A stretch of DNA of 64,000 nt. It comes from Flavobacterium taihuense. Its GTDB lineage: Bacteria > Bacteroidota > Bacteroidia > Flavobacteriales > Flavobacteriaceae. Below the pieces are notes generated by a model. That model was not told where the DNA came from. It saw nothing but the letters and a program-made list of their open reading frames with translations, and did no database searches. Position 1 is the stretch's first letter. Each line of letters opens with the position of its first letter. The translations under genes were made by a program, and so were the position numbers. Location: the NCBI RefSeq assembly GCF_019351435.1, contig NZ_JAHWYN010000003.1:367805-431804 (forward strand), in the 5' to 3' direction. Below are positions 26,547-36,262 of the stretch, piece by piece.

Positions 26547-28007
26547 ATGAAAGTATTATTCCATTGTAGCAAGCTTTATAAAGTTATGTTTTTTACATTA
26601 TTTGCATCCGCCTGTTTCTTTTCCTGTGACAAAAAAGAAGAAAAGCATGACGTTGATTATTACGAAAAAATAAAAGTCGAAGGACAAAAAGAAGCTGAGC
26701 TGACAGCTCCCCCGATGGTTCCAAAACCAGTAGGTGACAGACCTGCCATGCGATTGGTTGTTAATATGGAAATCAAAGAGCAAGAAGGAGAAATGGTTGA
26801 TGGGACTAAATACATCTATTGGACATTTGGAGGATCAGTACCTGGAAGTTTTATAAGAACGAGAGTGGGTGACGAAATAGAATTTCACTTAAAAAACCAT
26901 CCCGATAATAAATTACCTCACAATATCGATTTGCATGCCGTAACAGGGCAAGGAGGTGGAGCTGCATCTTCAATCGTAGCACCTGGACACGAAAAAGTAT
27001 TTAATTTCAAAGTTTTAAATCCAGGGTTGTATGTGTACCACTGCGCAACAGCACCTGTTGGGATGCACATCGCAAACGGAATGTACGGGTTGATTTTAGT
27101 AGAACCAGAAGGAGGCTTACCACCAGTTGACAAAGAATTCTATGTGATGCAAGGCGATTTTTATACTAAAGGAAGCTATGGAGAACAAGGTATTCAACCT
27201 TTTGATATGAACAAAGCATTGAAGGAGGAACCAGATTATGTAGTTTTTAATGGTAAAGTAGGGAGTATAGCGGGAGATAATGCGCTTACTGCCAAAGTTG
27301 GAGAAACCGTTCGTCTCTATATGGGTAATGGTGGGCCAAACTTACTTTCTTCATTCCACGTAATTGGTGAAATTTTTGATAAAGTTCATATTGAAGGAGG
27401 CGATGCTATTAACACAAATGTTCAAACAACATTGATTCCAGCAGGAGGTTCTGCCATAGTAGAGTTTAAAGTTGATGTGCCAGGGACCTTTATTTTGGTA
27501 GATCACTCTATTTTCAGAGCTTTTAATAAAGGAGCTTTAGGAATGCTGAAAGTAACTGGAGAAGAAAACAAGAAAATTTATTCAGGAACTACTCAAGAAG
27601 GTATATATTTACCAGAAGGTGGAAATATTCAAAATATGCCTGAAGGGGAAAAAGTGACCAAATCAACTGTAGCTAAAACACTTCCCGAACAAATTAAATC
27701 TGGAAAAGCAATCTTTGGAACAACTTGTTTTGCATGTCACCAGTCCGAAGGGCAAGGGGTGCCAAATGCATTTCCTCCATTGGCAAAATCAGATTATTTG
27801 AATGCTGATCCAAAACGTGCTATTCAAGCAGTAATAAGAGGATTAAGCGGTGAGATTACTGTAAATGGCAAGAAAATTAATAGTGTAATGCCAAGCCAAA
27901 ATCTCTCAGATGATGAAATTGCTGATGTTCTAACTTATGTTTACAGCAGTTGGGGCAATAATAAAACAGTAGTTACGCCAGCAATGGTAAAAGCGCAAAG
28001 AAAATAA
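26547..28007 (+). CDS. nirK: Copper nitrite reductase with fused C-terminal cytochrome c
   Basis: NirK reduces nitrite to NO. The 486-residue protein starts with a lipoprotein signal (lipobox CFFSC, about residue 27), so it is probably membrane-anchored in the periplasm. Two cupredoxin domains follow: copper ligands are visible in [26 protein letters not shown] (type 1 Cys, His, Met) and, for type 2 copper, [12 protein letters not shown] and VDHSIF. Residues 385-486 are a cytochrome c domain with CFACH that probably delivers electrons internally. That domain is nearly repeated by the next gene. Promoter region carries both an FNR-like and an Rrf2-like site. Confidence 0.95.
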   Translation: MKVLFHCSKLYKVMFFTLFASACFFSCDKKEEKHDVDYYEKIKVEGQKEAELTAPPMVPKPVGDRPAMRLVVNMEIKEQEGEMVDGTKYIYWTFGGSVPGSFIRTRVGDEIEFHLKNHPDNKLPHNIDLHAVTGQGGGAASSIVAPGHEKVFNFKVLNPGLYVYHCATAPVGMHIANGMYGLILVEPEGGLPPVDKEFYVMQGDFYTKGSYGEQGIQPFDMNKALKEEPDYVVFNGKVGSIAGDNALTAKVGETVRLYMGNGGPNLLSSFHVIGEIFDKVHIEGGDAINTNVQTTLIPAGGSAIVEFKVDVPGTFILVDHSIFRAFNKGALGMLKVTGEENKKIYSGTTQEGIYLPEGGNIQNMPEGEKVTKSTVAKTLPEQIKSGKAIFGTTCFACHQSEGQGVPNAFPPLAKSDYLNADPKRAIQAVIRGLSGEITVNGKKINSVMPSQNLSDDEIADVLTYVYSSWGNNKTVVTPAMVKAQRK

Positions 28008-28034
28008 AAACATAATTTTAAATATTTATAAGTC

Positions 28035-28412
28035 ATGAAAAATTACATTTTAGGAATAGCGTTGATTGGATTAAGCTTGAAAGGCTTTAGTCAAGATGCG
28101 ACCAAAGGGAAAGGGGTTTATACCAAAACCTGTATTGCTTGTCATCAAGCTACTGGAGCAGGAATTCCAGGCGCTTTTCCTCCATTGGCAAAATCGGATT
28201 ATTTGAATGCCGATGTGAATCGTGCCATTAAACAAGTAATTAAAGGGTCTAATGGTACAATCACTGTAAATGGAAAGAAATTTACTGGAGCTATGCCTCC
28301 TCAAGCTTTGAGTGACCAACAAATTGCAGATGTACTTACTTATGTATATGCCAGTTGGGGGAATAGCAAAAAATCAGTGACAGTAGCGATGGTTAAAGCA
28401 CAAAGAAAATAA
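28035..28412 (+). CDS. Periplasmic cytochrome c, duplicate of the NirK C-terminal domain
   Basis: A 125-residue protein: signal peptide (residues 1-19, ending GFSQ) and one cytochrome c domain with CIACH. Most of it repeats the C-terminal domain of NirK upstream: both share [29 protein letters not shown] and the final MVKAQRK. This looks like a tandem duplication. It probably acts as a soluble electron donor to NirK (or NorC). It starts 27 bp after nirK. Confidence 0.9.
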   Translation: MKNYILGIALIGLSLKGFSQDATKGKGVYTKTCIACHQATGAGIPGAFPPLAKSDYLNADVNRAIKQVIKGSNGTITVNGKKFTGAMPPQALSDQQIADVLTYVYASWGNSKKSVTVAMVKAQRK

Positions 28413-28438
28413 TAATTACTAAAGCAAAAAGTGCCTCA

Positions 28439-29209
28439 ATGTTTCCACTAAAAAAAATAATAACCTTCTTTTTATTGTTGATTTGCGTTACTCTTTTTGC
28501 TCAAGAAGTTAAAATGGTACCCATAAAAGGGGGAACTTTTGTCCCCCTTTATGGAGCTACTACCAAAAAACCAGTCAGAGTAGCTTCATTTAGTATGGAT
28601 GTCTATCCTGTTACAAATGCGCAATATCTTGCTTTTGTTAAAAAATATCCAGATTACAGTCGTTCGAAAATGAAAGGATTATATGCCGATAAAAGTTATC
28701 TAACACAATGGGAAAGTGACTTTAGTTACGGAAAAAATAATCTAAGCAATGCACCCATAACCAATGTTTCCTGGTTTGCTGCCAAAAAATATTGTGAATG
28801 CCAAGGAAAACGTTTACCTACAATGGACGAGTGGGAATATGTAGCTATGGCCGATGAAAAACGATCTGATGCCCGTACCAAAGAAGAGTTCAATAGATAC
28901 ATTTTATCTTGGTACGAAAAACCAAAAACCTATTCGAATCCTGTTGGACAAACCTTCAAAAACTATTGGGGTGTCTATGATATGCACGGTTTGGTCTGGG
29001 AATGGACAGCAGACTTCAATAGCATTTTTCTTTCGGGCGAATCCAGAAAAGATAAAGACACCGATAAGAATCTCTTTTGCGGAAGCGGATCAGTAAATGC
29101 AACTGATTTAATGAATTATGCCGCTTTTATGCGCTACGCTTTTAGAGGTAGCCTAAAAGCCAATTATACTACAAAAAATTTAGGTTTTCGATGTGCTAGT
29201 GATAAATAG
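28439..29209 (+). CDS. nirV: NirV, formylglycine-generating-enzyme-like protein
   Basis: A 256-residue protein with a signal peptide (residues 1-21, TLFAQ) and an FGE/SUMF1 fold: MVPIKGGTF, MDVYPVTNAQYLAFV, APITNVSWFAAKKYCECQGKRLPTMDEWEYVA and the closing GFRCAS. Proteins of this family next to nirK are called NirV; their exact role in nitrite reductase function is unsettled. It lies 26 bp after the cytochrome c gene, in the nirK operon. Confidence 0.85.
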   Translation: MFPLKKIITFFLLLICVTLFAQEVKMVPIKGGTFVPLYGATTKKPVRVASFSMDVYPVTNAQYLAFVKKYPDYSRSKMKGLYADKSYLTQWESDFSYGKNNLSNAPITNVSWFAAKKYCECQGKRLPTMDEWEYVAMADEKRSDARTKEEFNRYILSWYEKPKTYSNPVGQTFKNYWGVYDMHGLVWEWTADFNSIFLSGESRKDKDTDKNLFCGSGSVNATDLMNYAAFMRYAFRGSLKANYTTKNLGFRCASDK

Positions 29210-29336
29210 TTGCTTTCGAGAGTCAACCAAAACCAAATAAAATGAAATCGCCATTAACAATAAGTTTGCGTATGCAAACACCAAAGAATAAAAAGGCGAT
29301 AACATATATGACAACTGACAAATAAAATTTACATAT

Positions 29337-29978
29337 ATGAAACTAAAGTTAACCCAAAACCAAAAAGAAATTCTAAAAAAAGGATGGTCTTATTTATTTG
29401 TTTTGCCCATCTTAATACTTATTTTTGCGTCCCAGAGCTGTAATAAAAAAGATGTTGTAGATAAAGACAAACCTATTTCGGATTTGTCTATTTATAATTT
29501 GCCTTCCAAATGGACCAATCAAAACGGACAGAATGTCGAAATTAAAGATTTGAGAGGGAAGGTGCTTGTAATGGTAATGATTTATACTTCTTGCAAATCG
29601 GCTTGTCCTCGTTTGGTGGCAGATATGCGTAATATCGAATCGCGTTTGCCTGACAATATCAAGGAACATGTGAAATTGGTGTTAGTGAGTATTGATCCCG
29701 AAGTGGATACGCCAAAACGTTTAAAGGAGTTTGCTATTGCCAATAAAATGGATGGCGACCAATGGGAATTCCTGAGATCTACAGAAGAAAATACCCGAGA
29801 ATTTGCAGCAGTTTTGGCTGTCAATTACAAGAAAATTGCGCCGCTGGAATTTTCACATTCCAATATTATAAGCGTTTTTAATGCCGAAGGGGAATTGGCT
29901 TATCAACAAGAAGGACTAGGAGTAAACTCGGATGAAACCATCAAAAAAATAACTGAAGAAGCAGTTAAACTAAACTAA
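29337..29978 (+). CDS. SCO1/SenC family copper chaperone
   Basis: A 213-residue thioredoxin-fold protein with an N-terminal membrane anchor or lipobox (residues 18-35, SQSCNKK). The copper site C-x3-C is visible as TSCKSACP near residue 85 and the distal histidine in FSHSNII near 180. In this operon copper delivery to NirK is the likely role; SCO proteins otherwise serve the CuA site of cytochrome oxidase. The 127-bp spacer before it contains a small palindrome (GTTTGC, GTAT, GCAAAC at 29264-29279). Confidence 0.88.
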   Translation: MKLKLTQNQKEILKKGWSYLFVLPILILIFASQSCNKKDVVDKDKPISDLSIYNLPSKWTNQNGQNVEIKDLRGKVLVMVMIYTSCKSACPRLVADMRNIESRLPDNIKEHVKLVLVSIDPEVDTPKRLKEFAIANKMDGDQWEFLRSTEENTREFAAVLAVNYKKIAPLEFSHSNIISVFNAEGELAYQQEGLGVNSDETIKKITEEAVKLN

Positions 29979-29989
29979 AATTTCACCAA

Positions 29990-31264
29990 ATGAAGCTATT
30001 TAAAATAATGACACTGGCAGTTGTGTTAATGGCCAGCATGAATACTTTTGCTCAAGAGTTTGATGCCAATTTACAAATTAGGCCTCGTTACGAGTTTAGA
30101 AACGGTTATAAAGCCCCAATTCCTCATGGTGAAACGCCAGGTCAGTTTATATCAGGAAGAACGCGTTTGAACTTAAATTTTAAACAAGATAAATTTGTAA
30201 CCAAATTAACAATGCAAAATGTTCGTGTTTGGGGAGATGTAGCGCCAACTACCAAATCGGATGCAAATGGGGTTCAAATATTTGAGGCTTGGGCACAATA
30301 CAATTTTAATGAAAAGTGGAGCACACGTTTAGGGCGTCAAGTGATTTCGTATGACAATCAACGTATTCTAGGAGAAGTCGATTGGGCACAACAAGCACAA
30401 AGTCATGATGCTTTATCTGCGACTTATAAAAATGGGAAAAACCATCTAGATATGGCCATTGCCTATAATGCTAATGGCGAAACGGATATTGCCACACCTT
30501 ATACTGTAGCCAATTACAAAGCGATGCAATATGCCTGGTATCATACTGAGTTGGGTAAAATAAATATGAGTTTACTATTTTTAAACACAGGTTACGAAAA
30601 TAAACTAGTCGCTCCAATCCCAACACCAACACCTGAATTAAAAGTAGATTATATGCAAACTTTTGGAACCTATATGAATACCAAAGGAAAATATTGGGAT
30701 GCAAATCTATGGTTCTATGGACAAACAGGGAAAAGCTCGACTTATACTGTAAGTGCTTTTGACACAGCCTTAAATTTTAATTATGCTTTAACGGATAAAT
30801 TTAAAGCGGGTCTTGGATATGAATTTTTATCGGGAAAAAGTCAGGCTAATACCAGTACCGACATAAAATCATTCAATCCTATTTTTGGAACCAACCACGG
30901 ATTGAATGGATATATGGATTATTTCTACGTAGGAAACCATAAAAATTCGGTAGGGTTGCAGGACGCTTTTTTGAAATTTGGATATGCAGAGAATAAATGG
31001 CAGTTTGCTTTATTGCCACATGTTTTTAATGCTGCTAATACAGTTTTAGACGCTAGCGGAAATGAAATGAATAACTATCTTGGTACGGAAGTCGATTTTA
31101 CATTTGGCTATTCAGTACATAAATTTGTAAACATAACAGGAGGTTATTCTCAAATGTTTGCAACAGTTACCATGCAAAGGCTGAAAGGTGGTGATGTTGA
31201 TCACACCAATAATTGGGCTTGGGTAATGGTTAATGTGAACCCTCAAATTTTTTCTTTTAAATAA
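29990..31264 (+). CDS. Outer-membrane beta-barrel, alginate-export-like
   Basis: A 424-residue protein with a signal peptide (residues 1-21, NTFAQE) and many alternating amphipathic strands, ending in ...NPQIFSFK with a terminal aromatic. The segments GRTRLNLNFKQDKF, AWAQYNFNEKWSTRLGRQVISYDNQRILG and WAQQAQSHDAL fit the alginate_exp/porin family. In this setting, 11 bp behind the SCO gene, it may let small anions or copper pass the outer membrane, but the substrate is not evident. Last gene of the nirK string, ended by a terminator. Confidence 0.8.
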   Translation: MKLFKIMTLAVVLMASMNTFAQEFDANLQIRPRYEFRNGYKAPIPHGETPGQFISGRTRLNLNFKQDKFVTKLTMQNVRVWGDVAPTTKSDANGVQIFEAWAQYNFNEKWSTRLGRQVISYDNQRILGEVDWAQQAQSHDALSATYKNGKNHLDMAIAYNANGETDIATPYTVANYKAMQYAWYHTELGKINMSLLFLNTGYENKLVAPIPTPTPELKVDYMQTFGTYMNTKGKYWDANLWFYGQTGKSSTYTVSAFDTALNFNYALTDKFKAGLGYEFLSGKSQANTSTDIKSFNPIFGTNHGLNGYMDYFYVGNHKNSVGLQDAFLKFGYAENKWQFALLPHVFNAANTVLDASGNEMNNYLGTEVDFTFGYSVHKFVNITGGYSQMFATVTMQRLKGGDVDHTNNWAWVMVNVNPQIFSFK

Positions 31265-31284
31265 AGGTGTTAATTTCTTGTATG

Positions 31285-31315
31285 AAAAAGGAGCTTGGTA
31301 AAAGCTCCTTTTTTT
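31285..31315 (+). terminator. Terminator of the nirK operon
   Basis: AAAAAGGAGCTT and AAGCTCCTTTTT with a short GGTAA loop and a T-run. Confidence 0.85.
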
Positions 31316-31334
31316 GTTTTTGTAATTATGGACT

Positions 31335-31571
31335 TTACAGTTCAGTAATCCATTCTGAATCTTCTTTGTCAAGTCGCTCTTCTGAAATCTCATTTTCAAA
31401 TTTCATGTCATCTTCAATTTCTTTCGCCATTTCCAATTCATTTTCATTTAAATGTTTAATCTCATTTGGATCTAATGATTGAATTAAATTGATAATTTGC
31501 TTTAACAAGTCAATATCATCGACAGATTTCAACTTATCAATTATTTTTTGTTTTAATGCTAAAGTGTTCAT
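31335..31571 (-). CDS. Small acidic hypothetical protein, antitoxin-like
   Basis: A 78-residue protein from ATG 31571. Residues 5-40 are predicted helices (LKQKIIDKLKSVDDIDLLKQIINLI); the C-terminal half is strongly acidic (EEDSEWITEL type). This layout recalls small Bacteroidota antitoxins that precede a RelE/ParE toxin, but no toxin gene is adjacent. I cannot name a family. Confidence 0.6.
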   Translation of the reverse strand: MNTLALKQKIIDKLKSVDDIDLLKQIINLIQSLDPNEIKHLNENELEMAKEIEDDMKFENEISEERLDKEDSEWITEL

Positions 31572-31643
31572 AACGTGTTGTTTTAACAAGTAAAGTTACG
31601 AAAACGAATATGGATTGTTTAATTTAATTCGATGTTTTTGCAT

Positions 31644-31675
31644 AAAAAAAGGAGCTTCAATTTGAAACTCCTTTT
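31644..31675 (-). terminator. Terminator of lysS
   Basis: On the minus strand GGAGTTTCAAA pairs with TTGAAGCTCC, followed by T's. Ends the lysS transcript. Confidence 0.75.
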
Positions 31676-31696
31676 GTAATATATTTAGAATATAAA

Positions 31697-33394
31697 TTAC
31701 TCTTTCAATCGACAAGCCTTTACATCGCCATCAACAACAACTTCTGTCATTCCAAGAACCGAAAGATTTTTCATGGCTTTGTCCCATTTTTTTCCGCTTA
31801 ATTCTGATTTGATTTTCAATAAACCAAATTCCATAACATTGGCGTTAGCTTGCAAGATGGAAACAATTAATTTTTCATCTTCTTCCAATTGTACCTGTTT
31901 TTTCTCAGGACGCATTTGAGGGAAAAACAACACTTCTTGAATAGAGGCATTGTTGGTCAAGAACATCATCAAACGATCCATTCCAATTCCTAAACCAGAA
32001 GTTGGTGGCATTCCGTATTCTAATGCTCTCAAGAAATCCTCATCAATTGTTCCTGTAGCTTCATCATCTCCTTTTTCAGCTAAGCGCATTTGGTCTTCAA
32101 AACGGGCTCTTTGATCAATTGGGTCATTCAATTCAGAGTATGCATTCGCTACTTCTTTACCGCAAACCATCAATTCAAAACGTTCTGTCAAATCTGGATT
32201 GTCACGGTGCTCTTTACAAAGCGGGGACATTTCCTTTGGATAATCAGTAATGAATGTTGGCTGAATATAATTTCCTTCACATTTTGCTCCAAAAATCTCA
32301 TCAATCAATTTTCCTTTACCCATTGTATTGTCCACGTCAATTCCCATGCCTTTGGCAGCTTCGAACAGTTCCGCTTCCGTCTTACCAGAAATATCAAAAC
32401 CTGTAAAATGTTTGATAGAATCCGTCATCGTAACGCGAGCATAAGGCGCTTTAAAATTGATTTTATGTTCACCAAAAGTAGCTTCGCTAGAGCCATTAAC
32501 GCCAATAGCGCAATATTCCAGTAATTGCTCAGTAAACTCCATCATCCAGTTGTAGTCTTTGTAGGCTACATATATTTCCATCGCGGTAAATTCCGGGTTA
32601 TGCGTTCTGTCCATTCCTTCGTTACGGAAGTTTTTCGAAAACTCATATACTCCATCAAAACCACCTACGATTAATCTTTTTAAGTATAATTCATTCGCAA
32701 TACGCATGTATAAAGGAATGTCAAGCGAGTTATGGTGCGTGATAAAAGGTCTCGCTGCAGCACCACCAGGAATTGATTGCAAAACAGGAGTTTCAACTTC
32801 AAGATATCCAGCTTCATTAAAGAACGAACGCATCGAGTTGAACAACTTGGTTCTCTTGATAAACGTCTCTTTCACATTTTGGTTCACCGTCAAATCCACA
32901 TAACGCATTCTGTAACGCAATTCAGCATCGTTAAAAGCGTCGTGTACTTTTCCGTCCTCATCTACTTTTGGCAATGGCAACGGACGCAACGTTTTACTCA
33001 AGAAAGTAAATCCATCCACACGAATACATTGCGCACCCACTTTGGTTGTAAACAATTCGCCTTCAATACCAATAAAATCGCCCAAGTCGGTCAATTTTTT
33101 GAATACTTGGTTGTATAGCATTTTATCATCGCCTTCACACAAAACATCGCGGTTCACGTACAATTGAATACGTCCTTCGCTATCCTGCAATTCGGCAAAA
33201 CAAGCTTTTCCTTGATCTCTAACACTCATCAAACGTCCAGCAACAATCACTTTTTTGCCCTCTTCAAAAGACTCCTTTATTTGCTTCGAAGTATGATTTA
33301 CAGGAAAAAGATTAGCAGGATAAGGATTGATTCCTAAATTACGCAATGATTGAAGTTTTTCTCTTCGGATGATTTCTTGTTCTGATAAGGCCAT
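31697..33394 (-). CDS. lysS: Lysyl-tRNA synthetase, class II
   Basis: Charges tRNA-Lys. The 565-residue protein has an N-terminal OB fold (residues 45-150) and a class II catalytic core. Motif 2 is FRNEGMDRTHNPEFTAMEIY and motif 3 GLGIGMDRLMM. It carries about 60 residues after motif 3, a C-terminal extension common in Bacteroidota LysRS as I recall, which makes it longer than the E. coli enzyme. It stands alone. Confidence 0.96.
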   Translation of the reverse strand: MALSEQEIIRREKLQSLRNLGINPYPANLFPVNHTSKQIKESFEEGKKVIVAGRLMSVRDQGKACFAELQDSEGRIQLYVNRDVLCEGDDKMLYNQVFKKLTDLGDFIGIEGELFTTKVGAQCIRVDGFTFLSKTLRPLPLPKVDEDGKVHDAFNDAELRYRMRYVDLTVNQNVKETFIKRTKLFNSMRSFFNEAGYLEVETPVLQSIPGGAAARPFITHHNSLDIPLYMRIANELYLKRLIVGGFDGVYEFSKNFRNEGMDRTHNPEFTAMEIYVAYKDYNWMMEFTEQLLEYCAIGVNGSSEATFGEHKINFKAPYARVTMTDSIKHFTGFDISGKTEAELFEAAKGMGIDVDNTMGKGKLIDEIFGAKCEGNYIQPTFITDYPKEMSPLCKEHRDNPDLTERFELMVCGKEVANAYSELNDPIDQRARFEDQMRLAEKGDDEATGTIDEDFLRALEYGMPPTSGLGIGMDRLMMFLTNNASIQEVLFFPQMRPEKKQVQLEEDEKLIVSILQANANVMEFGLLKIKSELSGKKWDKAMKNLSVLGMTEVVVDGDVKACRLKE

Positions 33395-33503
33395 TATATA
33401 CTGTTTTTTAAGTGCGCAAAGATAACAAATTGATTGCAGAATTCAGAATTCAGATTTTAGATTTTTTGGAGCAGAAAATTCCAGTGTTTTTAAGACAATC
33501 TCT

Positions 33504-33570
33504 CCCGCTATCCGTTTCAATCTTTTTATTTTTAAAGAAAAAATAAAAAGGATTTTCACTGCTATCGGGG
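33504..33570. repeat. Dispersed inverted repeat, CCCGCTATCCG family
   Basis: CCCGCTAT at the left and ATCGGGG at the right enclose CTTTTTATTTTT and AAAAATAAAAAG arms. A hairpin of a kind common in Flavobacterium intergenic DNA. It lies in the 357-bp gap between lysS and the lipoprotein gene. Confidence 0.7.
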
Positions 33571-33654
33571 CTATTCTACAAGTTTTGTTTTTCATGAGAT
33601 CTTAACCAAAGCTACATTGGAATTTAATAATAGTGCATTATTTCCTTAACCACA

Positions 33655-33674
33655 ATCCCGATAATTATCGGGAT
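33655..33674. repeat. 20-bp palindrome ATCCCGATAATTATCGGGAT
   Basis: Perfect palindrome in the same gap as the 33504 repeat, about 80 bp upstream of the lipoprotein gene. It could be an operator but is more likely another interspersed repeat. Confidence 0.6.
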
Positions 33675-33751
33675 CGCGATTAAAAAAAAACAATATAAAA
33701 TCCGTACAAAATTATATAACTTCGCTTTTCAAAATTTAGAAAACTTTAAAA

Positions 33752-34492
33752 ATGAAAAGATATTTCTTCCTGCTCTTAATTCTCCTAACGGTAAGCTGTC
33801 AAGTTACTGAAACTCTTTATCTCAATCCCGATGGTAGCGGAAGCATTGAAGTAGTCGACCTAAGAGACGAATACAGTTATATGCAATTGGCAAAAGAGGA
33901 ATATTCAAAAGAAGACATCTTCAAAGACACGACTTATGTATTCGCGGATTATTTAAAAAAATACGCTGAGACATTTGCCAGAACTCCAACGGAAGATCAA
34001 AATGTATATTTCAGATACTCCGATGTGAAAGTACACATCAAGAAAAGTTCTTACGAAAAAGAGTTCCGAACCACAGTGTCTCAAAACTTCAAAAAAGCGA
34101 CAGATATTGTAGATCTTTATAAAGTCGAAGATTATGCTGATAATATCAAAAAGAATTACGCTTTGACAGCCGAGGAACATTATTATAAAGTGAGTTACGA
34201 TTATGTTGGAAACCGATTCAACAGAACCGTTAAAATTACCGATTCGATCCAATTAAAAAAAGAATTTGATAAAATCGAAAAATACAAAACCCATTACAAA
34301 GGGAATAAACTTGTTCAGAATTATGTGTTGAACTATCATTTTTCTCGAAAAATTCAATCGGTTTCCAATCCACTCGCTAAAATCAGTGTCGACCGTAAAT
34401 CGCTATCGTTGCAATTTATAATAACCGATTGTAAACAAAATCCTGAAATCACGAATCTTGAAGTGGTTTTGGAACCCGAAGCTATAGATTAA
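33752..34492 (+). CDS. Hypothetical lipoprotein
   Basis: A 246-residue protein with a lipoprotein signal (residues 1-16, LLTVSC; Cys16 would be lipidated). The rest is a mixed, charged sequence starting TETLYLNPDGSGSIEVVDL, a pattern seen in Bacteroidota lipoproteins of unknown role. Presumably faces the periplasm or cell surface. No close functional hint from neighbours. Confidence 0.75.
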   Translation: MKRYFFLLLILLTVSCQVTETLYLNPDGSGSIEVVDLRDEYSYMQLAKEEYSKEDIFKDTTYVFADYLKKYAETFARTPTEDQNVYFRYSDVKVHIKKSSYEKEFRTTVSQNFKKATDIVDLYKVEDYADNIKKNYALTAEEHYYKVSYDYVGNRFNRTVKITDSIQLKKEFDKIEKYKTHYKGNKLVQNYVLNYHFSRKIQSVSNPLAKISVDRKSLSLQFIITDCKQNPEITNLEVVLEPEAID

Positions 34493-34503
34493 AACGCGTT
34501 TCG

Positions 34504-34588
34504 CTAACAGGTCTCCAAAATCTGTTAGGTGTTTTGTTGTTTAGTAGATAGAAGATATTATACCTAAACAGGTTTTGGAAACTGGTTA
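34504..34588. repeat. Two dispersed hairpin repeats, CTAACAGGT family
   Basis: CTAACAGGTCT with AATCTGTTAG (34504-34529), and CCTAAACAGGTTTT with AAACTGGTTAGG (34563-34588). Both are imperfect relatives of the repeat at 765-791. Confidence 0.65.
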
Positions 34589-34661
34589 GGATGCCATAAA
34601 CATTTGTACATTTGCAAAAATAAATCTTAGAATCTTAGATTCTTAGCATCTCAGGAAAAAA

Positions 34662-35363
34662 ATGAACAAAACAGTCCAACTTCAAGATTTAGGAAATAAA
34701 GATTACAAAGCAACTTGGGAATACCAAGAAGAATTGTTCAAGGAAATTGTGGATTTGAAGATTCAAAACAGGAGGGAGGAAACTACTATTCCAACTCCTA
34801 ATTATTTTTTGTTTGTAGAACATCCTCACGTTTATACTTTAGGGAAAAGCGGTGATTTGAGTAATTTGCTTTTATCCGAAAAACAATTGGAAGCCAAAGG
34901 TGCCACTTTCTATAAAATCAATCGTGGTGGTGATATTACGTATCACGGACCAGGACAAATTGTAGGTTATCCTATTCTGGATTTGGAGAATTTCTTTTCG
35001 GATATTCATAAATACTTGCGTTTTCTGGAGGAAGCCATTATTCTGACTTTGCAGGAATACGGTCTGGAATGTGGACGAAGCGAGGGCGAAACCGGAGTTT
35101 GGCTTGGAGTGGGAACACCTTTCGCCCGAAAAATATGTGCTATGGGAGTTCGTGCTTCCCGCTGGGTAACGATGCATGGTTTTGCCCTAAACGTTAATGC
35201 CGACTTGGGTTATTTTGACAATATCATTCCTTGTGGAATCCGTGGCAAAGCGGTTACTTCTCTTCATGTAGAACTTGGTGTAGAAAAAGTGGATGAACAA
35301 GAAGTCAAAGAAAAAATCTTAAAACATTTCTCTGATTTATTTGAATGCACGGTTGTTCGATAG
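34662..35363 (+). CDS. lipB: Octanoyl-[acyl-carrier-protein]:protein octanoyltransferase
   Basis: Transfers octanoate from ACP to lipoyl domains, the first step of protein lipoylation. The 233-residue protein shows FVEHPHVYTLGKSG (near 46), RGGDITYHGPGQIVGYPILDL (near 88) and the end of the active site, MHGFALNVN with CGIRGKAVTSLHVELG carrying the catalytic cysteine. A TACATTTG -7 box lies at 34607-34614. lipA is not in the window. Confidence 0.95.
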   Translation: MNKTVQLQDLGNKDYKATWEYQEELFKEIVDLKIQNRREETTIPTPNYFLFVEHPHVYTLGKSGDLSNLLLSEKQLEAKGATFYKINRGGDITYHGPGQIVGYPILDLENFFSDIHKYLRFLEEAIILTLQEYGLECGRSEGETGVWLGVGTPFARKICAMGVRASRWVTMHGFALNVNADLGYFDNIIPCGIRGKAVTSLHVELGVEKVDEQEVKEKILKHFSDLFECTVVR

Positions 35364-35373
35364 TTTGATTATT

Positions 35374-36033
35374 CTAAATATCTAATTTTAGTTGCTCTGG
35401 CAACAACTTAAAACTCATTCTGTGGTATTTTGTGGTGCCATATTTTCGGATAGCGTCGCGGTGTTCTTGTGTGGGATAGCCTTTGTTTTTTTTCCAATTG
35501 TACATTGGGAATTCTTCGTGAATTTTATCCATATATTCATCACGATACGTTTTTGCTAATATTGATGCGGCAGCAATACTTAAATATTTCGAATCTCCTT
35601 TTATGATGCTTTGATTTGGGATTGATTTTAATAATTCGATTTCAGCTTTAGAGAATTGTTTTCCAAAAGTATTTTTTAAACCTAATTTGGCATTTAATGC
35701 TCTATTGCCGTCAACAATAATAAATTGTGGAGTTTGGGTTAATTTCAAGATGCATTCCTGCATTCCTTTCATCGAAGCGTTTAGGATATTGATTTCGTCA
35801 ATTTCATTCGGATGCAAATGGGTTACGGCGAATGTAATGGCGTGTTCTTCGATTATTGGTCTTAGTTTTTCTCTCGCCTTTTCGGACAGTTGCTTGCTAT
35901 CGTTTAGGATTGTATTTTTAAAATCAATTGGCAGAATTACGGCTGCAGCGGTAACAGGGCCGGCAAGACAACCGCGTCCCGCTTCATCGGTGCCTGTTTC
36001 GAGCTGGAAAGAGGAGAAATTATTAAGAAGCAT
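35374..36033 (-). CDS. rnhB: Ribonuclease HII
   Basis: Removes ribonucleotides from DNA. From ATG 36033 the protein is 219 residues, close to the usual size. [23 protein letters not shown] near the N-terminus holds the first catalytic Asp and Glu; later acidic residues are in [10 protein letters not shown] and [24 protein letters not shown] longer frame from 36096 adds 21 unlikely residues. It converges with lipB, 10 bp between the stops. Confidence 0.93.
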   Translation of the reverse strand: MLLNNFSSFQLETGTDEAGRGCLAGPVTAAAVILPIDFKNTILNDSKQLSEKAREKLRPIIEEHAITFAVTHLHPNEIDEINILNASMKGMQECILKLTQTPQFIIVDGNRALNAKLGLKNTFGKQFSKAEIELLKSIPNQSIIKGDSKYLSIAAASILAKTYRDEYMDKIHEEFPMYNWKKNKGYPTQEHRDAIRKYGTTKYHRMSFKLLPEQLKLDI

Positions 36034-36137
36034 ATTGAAATATTTTCGTGTGGCAAATATTGTGATTTTTTCTTGATTTTCTTTTTTGAGTGACAAATTG
36101 ATTTCGGAAAAATAAAAGATGTGGGGATTGTATTATG

Positions 36138-36262
36138 TTGTTGCGAGCGCGAGAGGGATAGCAGCAAGCTACCAAAGTAGCGCGTATAGCCCGACAGCAG
36201 TAGGAAAAGGGGCGAATCGACGGTACTGTGAGTTAGCCCCTTTTTCTACTGGTGGCTCGTCC
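36138..36262. repeat. GC-richer structured element
   Basis: Within the 381-bp gap before the porin gene, about 125 bp differ in composition from the surroundings. GCTAC at 36168 pairs with GTAGC at 36177; AGTAGGAAAAGGGGC at 36199 pairs with GCCCCTTTTTCTACT at 36236 (one mismatch). Probably an interspersed repeat. A TACCTTTG -7 box for the porin gene is at 36363-36370. Confidence 0.6.

Noticed and set aside
29242..29324. 27-codon ORF (MKSPLTISLRMQT...) in the nirV-SCO spacer
   Set aside because: Short, no recognisable features, and partly covers small palindromes; not enough to call a gene.
31335..31571. Toxin-antitoxin pair
   Set aside because: The small protein is antitoxin-like, but the neighbours are a terminator, lysS and the barrel gene; no toxin is present.
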